From contig NZ_CP047095.1 of the NCBI RefSeq assembly GCF_009806575.1, positions 2,050,001 to 2,114,000 of the forward strand: a stretch of 64,000 bases of DNA, given 5' to 3'. The position numbers and the translations under genes are program-made. The stretch is from Rossellomorea marisflavi (GTDB lineage Bacteria > Bacillota > Bacilli > Bacillales > Bacillaceae_B). Positions 27,434-36,805 of the stretch are shown in pieces (within the stretch, counting starts at the first letter, position 1; each line of letters opens with the position of its first letter). A model generated the notes under the pieces. It was not told the DNA's origin. It did no database searches and was given only the letters and a program-made list of their open reading frames with translations.

Positions 27434-28774
27434 GTGATGAAGTATCGGGGAAGGGTATTAATGACGTTGATCGGTATCATCTTCATTCTAATATGGGATA
27501 TAGTCTACTACATCGAAATGAATCTAAAGATGGATGTGTTGTTAAATATCATATTCTCATGCATCTTATTGATCGTCCTGTATTGGACTGGCGGATATCT
27601 GGACAAAAAAACAGAGAAGATAGCATCCTACAAAGATAGTAAAGATGAGATGAAGATGATCAATGAAGAGATGCAGCATGTGCTTCAAAGCATTGAAGAA
27701 GTTGTTTTTCATACGGACGCCAAAGGGTGTTTTCAATTTCTTAACAGATCATGGGCGGATTTCAGCGGATATTCTGTGAAGGAAAGCCTTCATAAAAATG
27801 CCCTTCACTTCATTTCCCTCCATGAGAGGCATGAAGTGCTGCGGATGATCAGACAGCATATTGATCAAGGCAAACCAAAATTCAAAATGGATTTTTCCTA
27901 TCAGAAGCGCGACGGTACACAGCGCTGGGGGGAAATGAACATCAAGTTGAGCTATGATCAGGCAGGCAGGTTGGTGGGGACCGTGGGAACCATTTCAGAC
28001 GTGACGGATCGCATCCACACCGAAGAAGAATTGAAGGAGCTTAATGAGACGCTGGCCATTGAGTCCCAGAAGCTATCAGTAGCCGGGCAGCTCGCAGCCG
28101 GAATCGCCCATGAAGTAAGGAACCCCCTTACTTCCATCAACGGATTTTTGCAGCTTATCAGGGATGATGCCGATGAAAAGACGAAGGACTACCTTGAAAT
28201 CATTTTTTCAGAGATCAAGCGAATCGAACTGGTACTGAGTGAGTTGTTGATCCTAGCAAAGCCCCAGACCGTCTCGTATCGCCATATCAATGTCAAAGAA
28301 ACGCTTGTACATGTACAGAAGCTGTTGAATACCAATGCAATCCTCTATAATATCGATATCCGGACGGATTTTTCATCTGACGATCTCTTTATTAAAGGGG
28401 ATGAAAATCAGTTGAAACAGGTGTTCATCAACCTTATTAAAAACGGGATTGAATCCATGCCCAGAGGAGGGACCATCACGCTGAAAGGGCTCCTGAACAA
28501 GCACAACAAGGTCGTTTTGACGTTTGAAGACCAGGGGGTCGGGATGAAGCGGGATATCCTCGATAAGCTGGGCGAACCTTTTTTCACTACGAAAACGAAG
28601 GGGACAGGATTGGGGTTGACGATCTGCCTCAGGATCTTGAGGGATCACCGTGCAGATGTCAGAGTGAACAGCGAACCTGGAGAAGGGACTAAATTTTTCC
28701 TTACCTTTGAGTCCGCGGGTCCTCCCATCCGGAAAAAACGCGAAAAAGCCGATGTTCAAACATCGGTACGGTGA
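27434..28774 (+). CDS. PAS-containing sensor histidine kinase (KinB/KinE-like)
   Basis: About 446 residues. Two membrane helices lie in the first 55 residues, with only a few residues between them, so no large external sensor is present. A PAS domain follows (VVFHTDAKGCFQFLNRSWADFSGYS, about 90-200), then the phosphoacceptor block with His226 in GIAHEVRNPLTSINGFLQLI. The ATPase has N-box NLIKNGIESM, G1 DQGVGM and G2 GTGLGL. The HEVRNPLTSINGFLQL sequence is typical of kinases feeding the Spo0F phosphorelay. No response regulator is adjacent, which also fits an orphan phosphorelay kinase. GTG 27434 has AGGAG at the right spacing; ATG at 27389 and 27437 are alternatives. Confidence 0.9.
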   Translation: MMKYRGRVLMTLIGIIFILIWDIVYYIEMNLKMDVLLNIIFSCILLIVLYWTGGYLDKKTEKIASYKDSKDEMKMINEEMQHVLQSIEEVVFHTDAKGCFQFLNRSWADFSGYSVKESLHKNALHFISLHERHEVLRMIRQHIDQGKPKFKMDFSYQKRDGTQRWGEMNIKLSYDQAGRLVGTVGTISDVTDRIHTEEELKELNETLAIESQKLSVAGQLAAGIAHEVRNPLTSINGFLQLIRDDADEKTKDYLEIIFSEIKRIELVLSELLILAKPQTVSYRHINVKETLVHVQKLLNTNAILYNIDIRTDFSSDDLFIKGDENQLKQVFINLIKNGIESMPRGGTITLKGLLNKHNKVVLTFEDQGVGMKRDILDKLGEPFFTTKTKGTGLGLTICLRILRDHRADVRVNSEPGEGTKFFLTFESAGPPIRKKREKADVQTSVR

Positions 28775-28993
28775 TAATAAGCATGGGTAAAAGGTCTTGA
28801 TTCACACCATGTATGAATTGAATATTCTTAAAATTATAACTTTGGAGAAATTAGGAAATATTCCTTTACTTCAGCTCTGACCCCATGATACTATACATTT
28901 TGTGGACTTTACACAATGTTCCAGTGCAGGATCAGGCAGCTGATGAACATAGTGAAAGACCTTACATATGAATGTACGAGAGGGGAAATAAAC

Positions 28994-29509
28994 ATGAAAA
29001 AATGGTTGATTGCAGGATTGGGACTTTCACTTGCACTTGTCGGTTGTTCCAACGCTGATGAAGACAAAAAGGAAAGCACAAACAAAACAGAAGAAAAAGC
29101 AGACGCTAAAGGCGATCTAATGGATTATTATTTGAATCTGACCACGACTGTAAATGGTGTGGATGGAGATTTGAACGCTTATGAGGGTGCGATTGCAGGT
29201 GAAGAGCCTCCTAAAGGCGAAGAGCTTAAAAAACTTAAGGACGCTGCTGCTGCATCGGCTTCAGAAACAGCCACAGCGGTAGAAGGTATGGACATCCCGA
29301 AAGAACTTGAAGACCAAAAGGCAGATTTGGAGAAATTCCAATCTACCCTAGCTGAATCCTACAAAATGAAGTCTGAAGAATTGGCTAAAGATGATGCCAA
29401 CACAGAAGAAGCCGATAAGAAATTCACAGATGCAGAATCTCAAATTTCCAAAATCCTTGAAGATGAAGGCTTGTCAAGCCCAAGCCTTGCAACGGATCTG
29501 AACGGTTAA
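28994..29509 (+). CDS. small lipoprotein of unknown function
   Basis: A 171-residue protein. The signal is MKKWLIAGLGLSLALVGCSN, with the lipid cysteine at residue 18. After an acidic Lys/Glu linker, the mature part is helical, with alternating charges and many alanines (AAAASASETATAVEGMDIPKELEDQKADLEKF). It resembles uncharacterised Bacillaceae lipoproteins with YkyA-like helical bundles, but I cannot assign a family. GAGGGG precedes the ATG. A terminator separates it from the yvrJ-type gene. Confidence 0.85.
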   Translation: MKKWLIAGLGLSLALVGCSNADEDKKESTNKTEEKADAKGDLMDYYLNLTTTVNGVDGDLNAYEGAIAGEEPPKGEELKKLKDAAAASASETATAVEGMDIPKELEDQKADLEKFQSTLAESYKMKSEELAKDDANTEEADKKFTDAESQISKILEDEGLSSPSLATDLNG

Positions 29510-29515
29510 TACAGA

Positions 29516-29549
29516 AGGGACCTCCTATTGCAGGAAGGTCCTTTTTTTG
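29516..29549 (+). terminator. terminator after the lipoprotein gene
   Basis: GGGACCTCCT and AGGAAGGTCC form a stem with a one-base bulge, followed by seven T residues. Confidence 0.82.
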
Positions 29550-29605
29550 TTCCAGGGGTACCTCCTATGGAGAATCCTTCCTATAGTAAAGGAAAGGAGG
29601 TGTTC

Positions 29606-29746
29606 ATGATGGATGCGTTCATTTCATTCATTTCGGAAGTCGGGTTTCCCATCGTCGTAACCATGTATCTGCTTTATCGGATCGAAACAAAGCTAGATGC
29701 TGTCATTACCTCGTTGCAGACACTGCCCGACCGGATGAAGGATTGA
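29606..29746 (+). CDS. YvrJ family small membrane protein
   Basis: A 46-residue peptide, MMDAFISFISEVGFPIVVTM followed by YLLYRIETKLDAVITSLQTL. One hydrophobic helix is followed by an amphipathic tail. FISEVGFPIVVT and LYRIETKLD are the YvrJ family marks. Its role is unknown; the family often occurs near stress or competence genes. AAAGGAGGT sits 5 bases upstream of ATG 29606; ATG 29609 is equally plausible. An in-frame upstream ATG at 29528 falls in the preceding terminator and is rejected. Confidence 0.85.
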   Translation: MMDAFISFISEVGFPIVVTMYLLYRIETKLDAVITSLQTLPDRMKD

Positions 29747-29773
29747 AAAGGGGAGTAATGGTCTCCCCTTTTT
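29746..29773 (+). terminator. terminator after the yvrJ-type gene
   Basis: AAAAGGGGAG and CTCCCCTTTT flank a TAATGGT loop and run into a T-tract. The stem begins at the last base of the stop codon. Confidence 0.85.
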
Positions 29774-29860
29774 ACTATGCCCGCTGGCTGATAGAAGGAC
29801 AGGGGCTTGTGCTGTCTGATATAATTTGAGGTATCAGATTGATAGAAAGGAAGAGATCAT

Positions 29861-31003
29861 TTGAAGTTCATACATACTGCCGATTGGCATCTGGGCAAGC
29901 TTGTACACGGTATCTACATGACAGAAGAACAGCGCTACGTACTCGACCGGTTCGTTGAGCTTGTGGAAGAGGAGAAGCCTGATGCCGTCGTCATCGCCGG
30001 AGATTTATACGACCGCAGCGTACCCCCGACAGAAGCTGTCGAGCTGCTGGATGAAACCTTATATAAAATCAATGTGGAGCTGAATACCCCCATTGTCGCC
30101 ATCTCGGGTAACCATGATAGTGCAGAAAGGCTTTCGTTCGGTTCCTCATGGTACAAACAGAGCGGTTTTCACTTGAAGGGTAAACTGACGGACGATTTCA
30201 CCCCTGTGACGATTAACGGGGTGCACTTTCACTGTGTACCTTACTGTGAGCCAGGGACGGTCAAACATCAACTTAAGGATGAACATATTACTTCTCATCA
30301 CACCGCCATGCAGGCAATCGTGTCGCGCATCAAAGAAAATTTGGGAGACGGCCCAAATGTCCTGGTCGGTCATGCCTTCGTACTCGGCGGACAAACCACG
30401 GATTCAGAGAGGATATTATCAGTGGGAGGTTCAGGCTGTGTAGGTGCTGAGTTATTTGATGCCTTTGATTACACGGCTCTTGGTCATCTCCACAGTCCTG
30501 ATGCCATTAAGCATGATAAAATCCGCTACTCGGGGTCCTTGATGAAATATTCATTTTCAGAGGCTGCACAGAGAAAATGCGTCACCATAGTAGAGATGGA
30601 TCCCGATGGGCGATTTCAATTGAAGGAAAAGATCCTAAAACCCCGGAATGACATGAGGGAATTGGAAGGGTATCTGGATGAGCTCCTCGATCCTGCCTTT
30701 TATGTGGAACAGGAAGTAAGGGACTACCTAAAAATAACGCTGAAAGACCAGGGGGCCCTGATCGACCCGATCAATAAGCTGCGGCAAGTATATCCGAATG
30801 TCCTTCATCTCGAACGGAAGCTTGAACGTACAGACGAAAAGAAGAAGCAGTCCGTACGTCTTCAACAGCACAAGCAGACATCGGGGGTCGAACTGTTCAA
30901 AGACTTTTATAACGAAATGACCAGTAGCGATTTCACTGATGAAAAAGAAGCCCTCATCCAACGGGCCTTGGAGAAAGCCACAAAGGAGGTTGAAGCGCGA
31001 TGA
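29861..31003 (+). CDS. sbcD: nuclease SbcCD subunit D
   Basis: A 380-residue Mre11-type metallophosphatase. Metal-site motifs are present in order: HTADWHLGK (residues 4-12), VIAGDLYDR, ISGNHDSAERL, VGHAFV and ALGHLHSPD. With SbcC it cuts hairpins and processes double-strand ends. TTG at 29861 follows AGGAAGAG. A TATAAT lies at 29820-29825. It overlaps sbcC by 4 bases (ATGA), indicating coupled translation. Confidence 0.97.
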   Translation: MKFIHTADWHLGKLVHGIYMTEEQRYVLDRFVELVEEEKPDAVVIAGDLYDRSVPPTEAVELLDETLYKINVELNTPIVAISGNHDSAERLSFGSSWYKQSGFHLKGKLTDDFTPVTINGVHFHCVPYCEPGTVKHQLKDEHITSHHTAMQAIVSRIKENLGDGPNVLVGHAFVLGGQTTDSERILSVGGSGCVGAELFDAFDYTALGHLHSPDAIKHDKIRYSGSLMKYSFSEAAQRKCVTIVEMDPDGRFQLKEKILKPRNDMRELEGYLDELLDPAFYVEQEVRDYLKITLKDQGALIDPINKLRQVYPNVLHLERKLERTDEKKKQSVRLQQHKQTSGVELFKDFYNEMTSSDFTDEKEALIQRALEKATKEVEAR

Positions 31004-34000
31004 AGCCATTACAGCTGACCATGCAGGCATTCGGTCCTTATGCTTCCAGGGAAGTCATCGACTTCCGTGAACTGGAGAACAGGACGATGTTTGTCATCTC
31101 CGGAAAGACGGGTGCTGGGAAAACGACGATCTTTGATGGGATTTCATATGCTATATACGGTAAAGCAAGTGGGGAAGACCGCAGTCCGGTCGATCTGAGA
31201 AGTCAATTTGCGAAGGAAGATGAGTTAACGGAAGTGGAACTTCTATTCACCCTGCGCGGAGAAACATACAAGATTTGGCGCTCTCCCCAGCAAGAGAAAA
31301 AGAAGGCAAGAGGAGAAGGGTTCACCACCATGAATGCACGCTCGGAGCTTTATCGGCTGGGTGGTGATGGGGAAGAACTGCTAGCAGCAAATGTACGGGA
31401 AGTAGATGAAAAGATCCGCAGTATGATCCAACTAGACGCCAATCAGTTTCGTCAAATCCTTATGATCCCACAGGGGGAATTCAGGAAGCTTCTCACTTCG
31501 GACAGTAAAGATAAAGAAATCATTCTTCAAAGGCTTTTCCATACTGAATTATACAGAGCTGTTCAAGAACAATTGAAGGAAGAAGCCGACCTCCTCAAGC
31601 ATCGGGTTTCATCATCCGTTGAAGAGCGCACCAGGGAGCTTTTGAACATCCGTTACGTTGACAATGAGGAAATGCGTGAGCTGCTCCTCTCCGATCCGCT
31701 GAAGGATCAGACCATCATGGAGCTTCTCCCGACCCACATTCAATCATTGAACGGATCAAGGGGAAAGGTAGAAGAAAAACTGGTGGAAATCCAAGAGAAA
31801 AGGGATGCCCTCCAACGGGAACTTGCCGAGGCCAGGTCGCTGGATGAGCAGTTCAAATTGCAAGAAGCCCTCCTCCAGAAGAAAGGAGAATTGGAAGGGG
31901 AAAAACCGCGTATAGATCAGGCTGAAAGGGAAATCCAACGGGCCAACTATGCCGCACTCCTGGTACAGCAGGATGATTACTGTAAAAAATTGAACAAAAA
32001 GCTGAAAGCCGAAGAAGCGACACTTGAGCAGCTTATGGAAACGAAGAAACAGATTGAAGCCCGTCTAGTTAAGGCCAAAGCGTATTTTGAGGAAGAGGCC
32101 AGAAGACAGGAAGAGCGTGACCAGGTGGCACGGTATGTGCTGGAGCTTGAAGGGATGGAAAAGCAGATCCAATCGATCGACGAACTTCAAAGGGACACAG
32201 CCGTCTTGAAGAAAGAACAGGATCAGTGCCTTCAAAACGTCCACACCAACAAAAAGCAGGCGGAGGTCATCAGGGGTGGGATCAAAGAACGGGAAGCCGA
32301 GCTTGAAAAAGCGGATGATCTTTTCGAAGAGATTCATGGTGTTGAAGAGACGATTCGCGAGAAAAGAGAAAAACAGGACCTATTGGAAGAGTTGTCCATC
32401 CTTATTCAAAAAGAAGAAGCACTATCGAATTCAGTCGGGTCCCTTAGGAGGGACGAGGCTGCAAATGATGCCCGTTTGTCCGATGCACGGTCCACTTATC
32501 TCTATCTTGAGGATAAGCGTAACTCCGCTCATGCAGACCGGCTTTCTGCTCTATTGGAAACGAACCAGCCTTGTCCGGTCTGCGGGTCCCTTCACCACCC
32601 TGAACCTGCAACAGGGCAATCGGAATTACCTTCAGAGGTAGAGCTTGAAGCGGCAAGGAAAGCAAAGGAAGAGCTTGAAGAAGCAAAGGGAAGGCTATCC
32701 ATAGAAATCGGTAGGGAAGAAGGCAGGCTCCAGGGAATCCAGGATCAGTGCCGTGACAGGTCAGAGCGCTTGAACGAGCGGATGGGTTCCTTTAATCGGG
32801 ACAACACCCAAGTGACATTGCATGATATCCGTGAAGAAATAAGGAATCTCCGTTTGAACCTGAACCAGTTGCGATCCCGCGAAGACAGGGTGAAGGTTCT
32901 AAAAGACGAAGTGAAACAGGAGAGATTGAAGCTTGAAGAACTCCATGAGGTGATCCAAGAGGCAGAGGCCCGCTTGGAAAAAGCAAAATCAGAGTACCTT
33001 TCTTCTCATGCGAAACTTGCGGAAATCACCTCCTCCATACCGGAAAATCTTCGCTCCCCTGATGCGTTCAGGACCGAACTATCCAATGCCAAAAGGAAGA
33101 AGGAAGAACTGAAACGAGCTCATGAGCAGGCCCAGGAAGCTTTTAACAGACTTCAAAACGAAGAGCAGATCAAACAGGGTCAGATCAACGATAAACACCA
33201 ATTGCTCACTTCCTTGCAGAAAGAAATGAAGGAAGAAAGGCAACAGTTCAAAGACATGATGGACAAGCAGGGCTTCAAGGATTATGGTGCTTATATAGAG
33301 GCCAAAAGAAACGAAGAACAAATTCTTCATCTTACTGATCAGGTGAGAAAGCACGGAGAAGAAATGCGGTCGGTCTATGATCGACTGGCTGACCTCGGAA
33401 AGCATCTTGATGGGAGAGAACGCCCTGACCTCGAGTCCTTGAATCAAAGCATCATCTTCTGTACTGAAGAGTTGAAAATGGCGAATCAAGAACTTAATCG
33501 CATTCAGACGGATATATCACAGAATGAAGGGATCTATCGCCGGGTCAATGACATCAATGAGGGGATCAAGGAGCTGGAGGCACAATATCTTACCGTGGGT
33601 CACCTGGCGGAGATCGCACGTGGACAGAACACCAATCGTATTACGTTTGAACGGTACGTCCTCGCCTCCTTCCTGGAAGATATCTTATTGGTGGCAAATG
33701 AACGACTGAGGAAAATGACATCGGGCAGGTATGAGTTGATCAGGAAGAATGACAGAAGCAAAGGGAACGTCCAGAGCGGGCTTGAATTGTTGGTGTTCGA
33801 CCAATTTACAGGACAGGAACGACATGTGAAGACACTTTCTGGTGGAGAGAGCTTCAAAGCGTCTCTTGCACTGGCTTTGGGACTTGCCGATATCGTTCAA
33901 CAGCATGCTGGCGGCGTGTCCCTTGAAACGATGTTCATAGACGAAGGATTCGGAACCCTGGATCCTGAATCCCTTGATCATGCCATTGAAGCTCTGATGG

Positions 34001-34131
34001 ATATTCAAAGCAGCGGAAGACTTGTTGGAATCATTTCACACGTACCTGAATTAAAAGAACGGATCGATGCAAGACTGGAGGTCATTTCTTCCCAGAACGG
34101 GAGCCGCACGGAATTCAGAATTTCAGGATAG
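31000..34131 (+). CDS. sbcC: nuclease SbcCD subunit C, SMC-like ATPase
   Basis: A 1043-residue Rad50-type protein. Walker A GKTGAGKTTIFDGI lies at about residues 33-46. Long heptad-rich coiled coils run through the middle (about 185-850), broken by the zinc hook CPVCGSLHHP at about residue 525. The C-terminal half ATPase has signature LSGGESFKASLALALGLAD and Walker B MFIDEGFGTLD. It dimerises through the hook and works with SbcD in DNA-end processing. The start overlaps the sbcD stop. The coaW-type gene follows within 10 bases. Confidence 0.97.
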   Translation: MKPLQLTMQAFGPYASREVIDFRELENRTMFVISGKTGAGKTTIFDGISYAIYGKASGEDRSPVDLRSQFAKEDELTEVELLFTLRGETYKIWRSPQQEKKKARGEGFTTMNARSELYRLGGDGEELLAANVREVDEKIRSMIQLDANQFRQILMIPQGEFRKLLTSDSKDKEIILQRLFHTELYRAVQEQLKEEADLLKHRVSSSVEERTRELLNIRYVDNEEMRELLLSDPLKDQTIMELLPTHIQSLNGSRGKVEEKLVEIQEKRDALQRELAEARSLDEQFKLQEALLQKKGELEGEKPRIDQAEREIQRANYAALLVQQDDYCKKLNKKLKAEEATLEQLMETKKQIEARLVKAKAYFEEEARRQEERDQVARYVLELEGMEKQIQSIDELQRDTAVLKKEQDQCLQNVHTNKKQAEVIRGGIKEREAELEKADDLFEEIHGVEETIREKREKQDLLEELSILIQKEEALSNSVGSLRRDEAANDARLSDARSTYLYLEDKRNSAHADRLSALLETNQPCPVCGSLHHPEPATGQSELPSEVELEAARKAKEELEEAKGRLSIEIGREEGRLQGIQDQCRDRSERLNERMGSFNRDNTQVTLHDIREEIRNLRLNLNQLRSREDRVKVLKDEVKQERLKLEELHEVIQEAEARLEKAKSEYLSSHAKLAEITSSIPENLRSPDAFRTELSNAKRKKEELKRAHEQAQEAFNRLQNEEQIKQGQINDKHQLLTSLQKEMKEERQQFKDMMDKQGFKDYGAYIEAKRNEEQILHLTDQVRKHGEEMRSVYDRLADLGKHLDGRERPDLESLNQSIIFCTEELKMANQELNRIQTDISQNEGIYRRVNDINEGIKELEAQYLTVGHLAEIARGQNTNRITFERYVLASFLEDILLVANERLRKMTSGRYELIRKNDRSKGNVQSGLELLVFDQFTGQERHVKTLSGGESFKASLALALGLADIVQQHAGGVSLETMFIDEGFGTLDPESLDHAIEALMDIQSSGRLVGIISHVPELKERIDARLEVISSQNGSRTEFRISG

Positions 34132-34141
34132 GGGGCATATG

Positions 34142-34951
34142 ATGAAGAGGGTGATCGGTGTAGACGCAGGAAGCACGTTGACCAAGCTGGTTTATAAAGA
34201 GGATGGAAGAATGCACTACAAGAAATTCCTAACCAATGATCATCTTTTCATCCGACAGTTGCTTAAGCTTGATCCTGTTGATTCGGTCGTGGTGACCGGT
34301 GGAAGGGCAGACTTATGGAGGGACATGAAAAACGTCCCTCTTCATGAGTTTGATGCCGTCACACTTGGGACCCGAGAGCTACTGAAACAGGAAGGGAATT
34401 CCCTGGACGAATTCATATTGGTGAATATCGGAACGGGGACGTCCTTCTTCCGAGTGAAAAAGGACGAGTACGAGAGAGTGTTAGGCAGCGGGATCGGCGG
34501 GGGAATGTTTATGGGACTGGGCAGGAGATTGACAGGGGTGACAGACTTTGAGGACTTGGCGGGGCTCGCCGAAGAGGGGACACGCAAGAACTCAGACCTG
34601 CTCGTCGGGGATATATACAGGGAAGAAGAGGTGGGCATCGCACCGCATTTAACGGCGTCAAACTTCGGAAAACCCCCTTCATCGGCTGAAAGTCCGGGTG
34701 ATCAACTGAGGTCGTTGACGAATATGATGGCGGAAACCATGATCCTTTTATCAATGAGCATCGCTCCCCAAACATCCAAGCCCTTTCTAGTGTTTGTGGG
34801 AAATGGCGTTGAGGGGAATGCGGCGCTTCAAGAGGATTTGGGAAGTTTCAGGGAATGGCTGAAGTACACGCCTTTGTTCCCCGATAAAGGTGGGTATGCA
34901 GGGGCGCTGGGGGCATATATTCAAGGCTTGAATTCACAAAATGGTCATTGA
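34142..34951 (+). CDS. coaW: type II pantothenate kinase CoaW
   Basis: A 269-residue ASKHA-fold kinase catalysing the first step of coenzyme A synthesis. The phosphate-1 loop is VIGVDAGSTLTKLVY at the N-terminus. LVNIGTGTSFFRV and GSGIGGGMFMGLGRRLTG form phosphate-2 and the substrate loop, and FVGNGVEGN lies near the end. This is the short staphylococcal-type enzyme, generally insensitive to CoA feedback. ATG 34142 has AGGGGG 6 bases upstream. It lies just downstream of sbcC and may share its transcript. Whether coaA or coaX occurs elsewhere cannot be seen here. Confidence 0.93.
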   Translation: MKRVIGVDAGSTLTKLVYKEDGRMHYKKFLTNDHLFIRQLLKLDPVDSVVVTGGRADLWRDMKNVPLHEFDAVTLGTRELLKQEGNSLDEFILVNIGTGTSFFRVKKDEYERVLGSGIGGGMFMGLGRRLTGVTDFEDLAGLAEEGTRKNSDLLVGDIYREEEVGIAPHLTASNFGKPPSSAESPGDQLRSLTNMMAETMILLSMSIAPQTSKPFLVFVGNGVEGNAALQEDLGSFREWLKYTPLFPDKGGYAGALGAYIQGLNSQNGH

Positions 34952-35032
34952 TAATCAGTTGGCGGTGATTGTATTTGCACCCATTCTTTACTAACATAGA
35001 ATATGGAGAACAGAATCAGAGGGGGTATGGTT

Positions 35033-35626
35033 TTGAAAAGGAAAGCGTTTTTATTAGTGATCGGCTTCATCATGATCCTTCTGTCAGCTTGCAGCAACAG
35101 CGGTTTCCAAGCAGATACCAATTACAAAGTGAAGAATTTTTCATTCATCAATCAAAAGGGCGAAACAGTGACGTTGGATGATCTGAAGGGGGAGGTATGG
35201 ATCGCCGATTTTATCTTCACCAATTGTGAGACAGTCTGTCCACCGATGACATTCAATCTGACCAAGCTCCAAAAGGATTTGAAAGAGGAAGGGGTAGAGG
35301 ATTATCGCATCGTATCCTTCAGCGTTGATCCCGAGAATGATACCCCTGATAAATTAACGGAGTACATAGGCAACTTTGAAGCAAATACCGATAAATGGGA
35401 TCTGCTTACAGGCTATGAATTCGACAAAATCAAAAATCTGGCCGAGGACTCCTTTAAGTCAGTCGTGGCCAATGTTTCGGATTCGGATCAAAAGATTCAT
35501 GGGACCAGTTTCTATCTGGTTGACCAAGAAGGGACCGTCGTGAAAACCTACAGTGGGAATTCGGATGTTCCATATGACGAAATGGTTTCCGATATAAAAG
35601 CCCTTATAAAAGAAGGGGAAAAATAA
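35033..35626 (+). CDS. SCO family copper-binding lipoprotein (BsSco/YpmQ-like)
   Basis: About 197 residues. The signal peptide ends in ILLSACSNSG, with a lipid cysteine near residue 19. The thioredoxin-like domain has the Sco copper ligands Cys65-x3-Cys69 (TNCETVCPP) and His156 (KIHGTSFYLVD). Sco proteins help deliver copper to the CuA centre of cytochrome oxidase. TTG at 35033 is chosen because GGGGG lies 7 bases upstream; ATGs at 35003 and 35027 are possible. The terminator lies at 35666. Confidence 0.93.
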   Translation: MKRKAFLLVIGFIMILLSACSNSGFQADTNYKVKNFSFINQKGETVTLDDLKGEVWIADFIFTNCETVCPPMTFNLTKLQKDLKEEGVEDYRIVSFSVDPENDTPDKLTEYIGNFEANTDKWDLLTGYEFDKIKNLAEDSFKSVVANVSDSDQKIHGTSFYLVDQEGTVVKTYSGNSDVPYDEMVSDIKALIKEGEK

Positions 35627-35639
35627 GCCTGAAAGAGAC

Positions 35640-35921
35640 TGGGACAAACGTGTTTTAGACATAGTAAACCCGAATTCATTTGCCTACGATCAGGCAGAAT
35701 GGTTCGGGTTTTTTAATTTGTTTCATGATCAATACGATTTCATTTTCTAGCGGTTGATTGGAGTGCAAGAGGAAGACTCCTGCGTTAAGAGTAGCTTAGG
35801 AGTGAAGGAGGAGGCTCAGGGGCTACCCGCGGGAAGAGAAGTCTTGCACGGAAATCATGAGCGGTATAAAGAACCGATACTGATACTGGTCATTAATTGG
35901 TACGATTTTAGTTTTGTCCCA
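35640..35921. repeat. dispersed intergenic repeat with inverted ends, degraded copy
   Basis: The stretch begins TGGGACAAA (35640-35648) and ends with the complement TTTGTCCCA (35913-35921). The interior contains GCGGTTGATTGGAG, AAGACTCCTGCG, GAGGAGGCTCA and CCGCGGGAAGAGAAG. I recognise these from memory as parts of a common Bacillaceae dispersed intergenic repeat. An outer terminator-like hairpin at 35666-35714 lies inside it. No transposase is present, so it is MITE-like in form. The open frame at 35754-35942 crosses the repeat and is not supported as a gene. This accounts for most of the 440-base gap between the Sco gene and the next small gene. Confidence 0.6.
35666..35714 (+). terminator. 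terminator-like hairpin after the SCO gene
   Basis: AACCCGAA and TTCGGGTT enclose a smaller TGCC/GGCA hairpin, followed by TTTTTAATTTG. Confidence 0.7.
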
Positions 35922-36067
35922 ACCGCTTTTTCATATGTTTGAAAGAGATTTCTATCATGGTGGGACCCGACATAGACTGGATAGTGGATGACGATGTAAA
36001 AGTGGCAGGTTCCGGTTTCGGTGTGATAGAGTAATGAAGATAGTTTGAAAAGCGCAGGTGAAGGAAC

Positions 36068-36235
36068 ATGAGGAATAAGGGTATATTTATTGTGGATTGT
36101 CTTATAACGTTCTTTATTCTTCTTTGGGGACTGAATGCTTTTATGAATGGCGAGGTCATAAAAGGGATCTTGTTTGGATTATGTTTTATCATCATGGCCG
36201 GAGTGTTCATTTTTCGCTTCAGGCAGAAGAAGTGA
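36068..36235 (+). CDS. small two-helix membrane protein, 55 residues
   Basis: The frame starts at ATG 36068 behind GGTGAAGG. It reads MRNKGIFIVDCLITFFILLW, then about 15 loop residues with GEVIKG, then a second hydrophobic helix ending FIFRFRQKK. Two membrane helices and a basic C-terminus fit a small inner-membrane protein. It ends 18 bases before the vanZ-type gene and is probably cotranscribed with it. No family is recognised. Confidence 0.7.
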   Translation: MRNKGIFIVDCLITFFILLWGLNAFMNGEVIKGILFGLCFIIMAGVFIFRFRQKK

Positions 36236-36253
36236 GGATGGTGATGAAGTAAT

Positions 36254-36805
36254 ATGATGGAGCTTTGGCGATCATTCGGCTGGTCGGTGCCGATCTTGCT
36301 AACCGCCGCCACCGCCTTGATCATGATCATCATCACGAATCAAGGCCGGTCCCGCAAGCGGGATCTTCTCCCGAAAGTGTTCACGATTCTCTCAATCGGG
36401 GCTGTCTGCCTCCTGACATTGACACCTTTGGATGGACCGAATATATCGGAAGGCCAAACCAATCTTGAGCCATTTTCAAACTTGAAGTTGAACCTTCATG
36501 GCCCGCATGTGGAAGTTCCCATAAGGAATCTTCTGGCAAATGTCCTGTTGTTCGTCCCATTCGGTTTTTTCGCAGCCTGGTGGATGAAGAGGAAGAAGGC
36601 ATTGTGGTTGAAAGTGACGGGTGCTGGTGCACTACTGTCCTTGATCATTGAAGCATGTCAGTATACATTCCCTCTCGGAAGGGCGACAGATATCGACGAT
36701 TGGATGATGAATACCCTGGGTGCCTTGATGGGGGTCCTCTTGTTTGGGCTAGGCCAGAGCCTATATAGAATAATAAAGAACAACTGGAGAAGAGGAAGGC
36801 CGTAG
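36254..36805 (+). CDS. VanZ family membrane protein
   Basis: A 183-residue protein with five hydrophobic helices. The VanZ signatures are LTLTPLDGPN, NLLANVLLFVPFGFFAAWW and the acidic LIIEACQYTFPLGRATDIDDWMMNTLGALMG. VanZ-type proteins are linked to low-level teicoplanin resistance in enterococci; most chromosomal members have no known role. The start is ATG 36254 or 36257; GATGAAG is a weak ribosome binding site and coupling to the preceding small gene is likely. Confidence 0.92.
   Translation: MMELWRSFGWSVPILLTAATALIMIIITNQGRSRKRDLLPKVFTILSIGAVCLLTLTPLDGPNISEGQTNLEPFSNLKLNLHGPHVEVPIRNLLANVLLFVPFGFFAAWWMKRKKALWLKVTGAGALLSLIIEACQYTFPLGRATDIDDWMMNTLGALMGVLLFGLGQSLYRIIKNNWRRGRP

Noticed and set aside
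28749-28766. CCGATGTT/AACATCGG hairpin at the end of the histidine kinase gene
   Set aside because: It is inside the coding region, 8 bases before the stop, with no T-run.
35754-35942. 62-codon open frame after the SCO gene
   Set aside because: It reads through the dispersed repeat, has no ribosome binding site or family features, and its end crosses the inverted end of the repeat.
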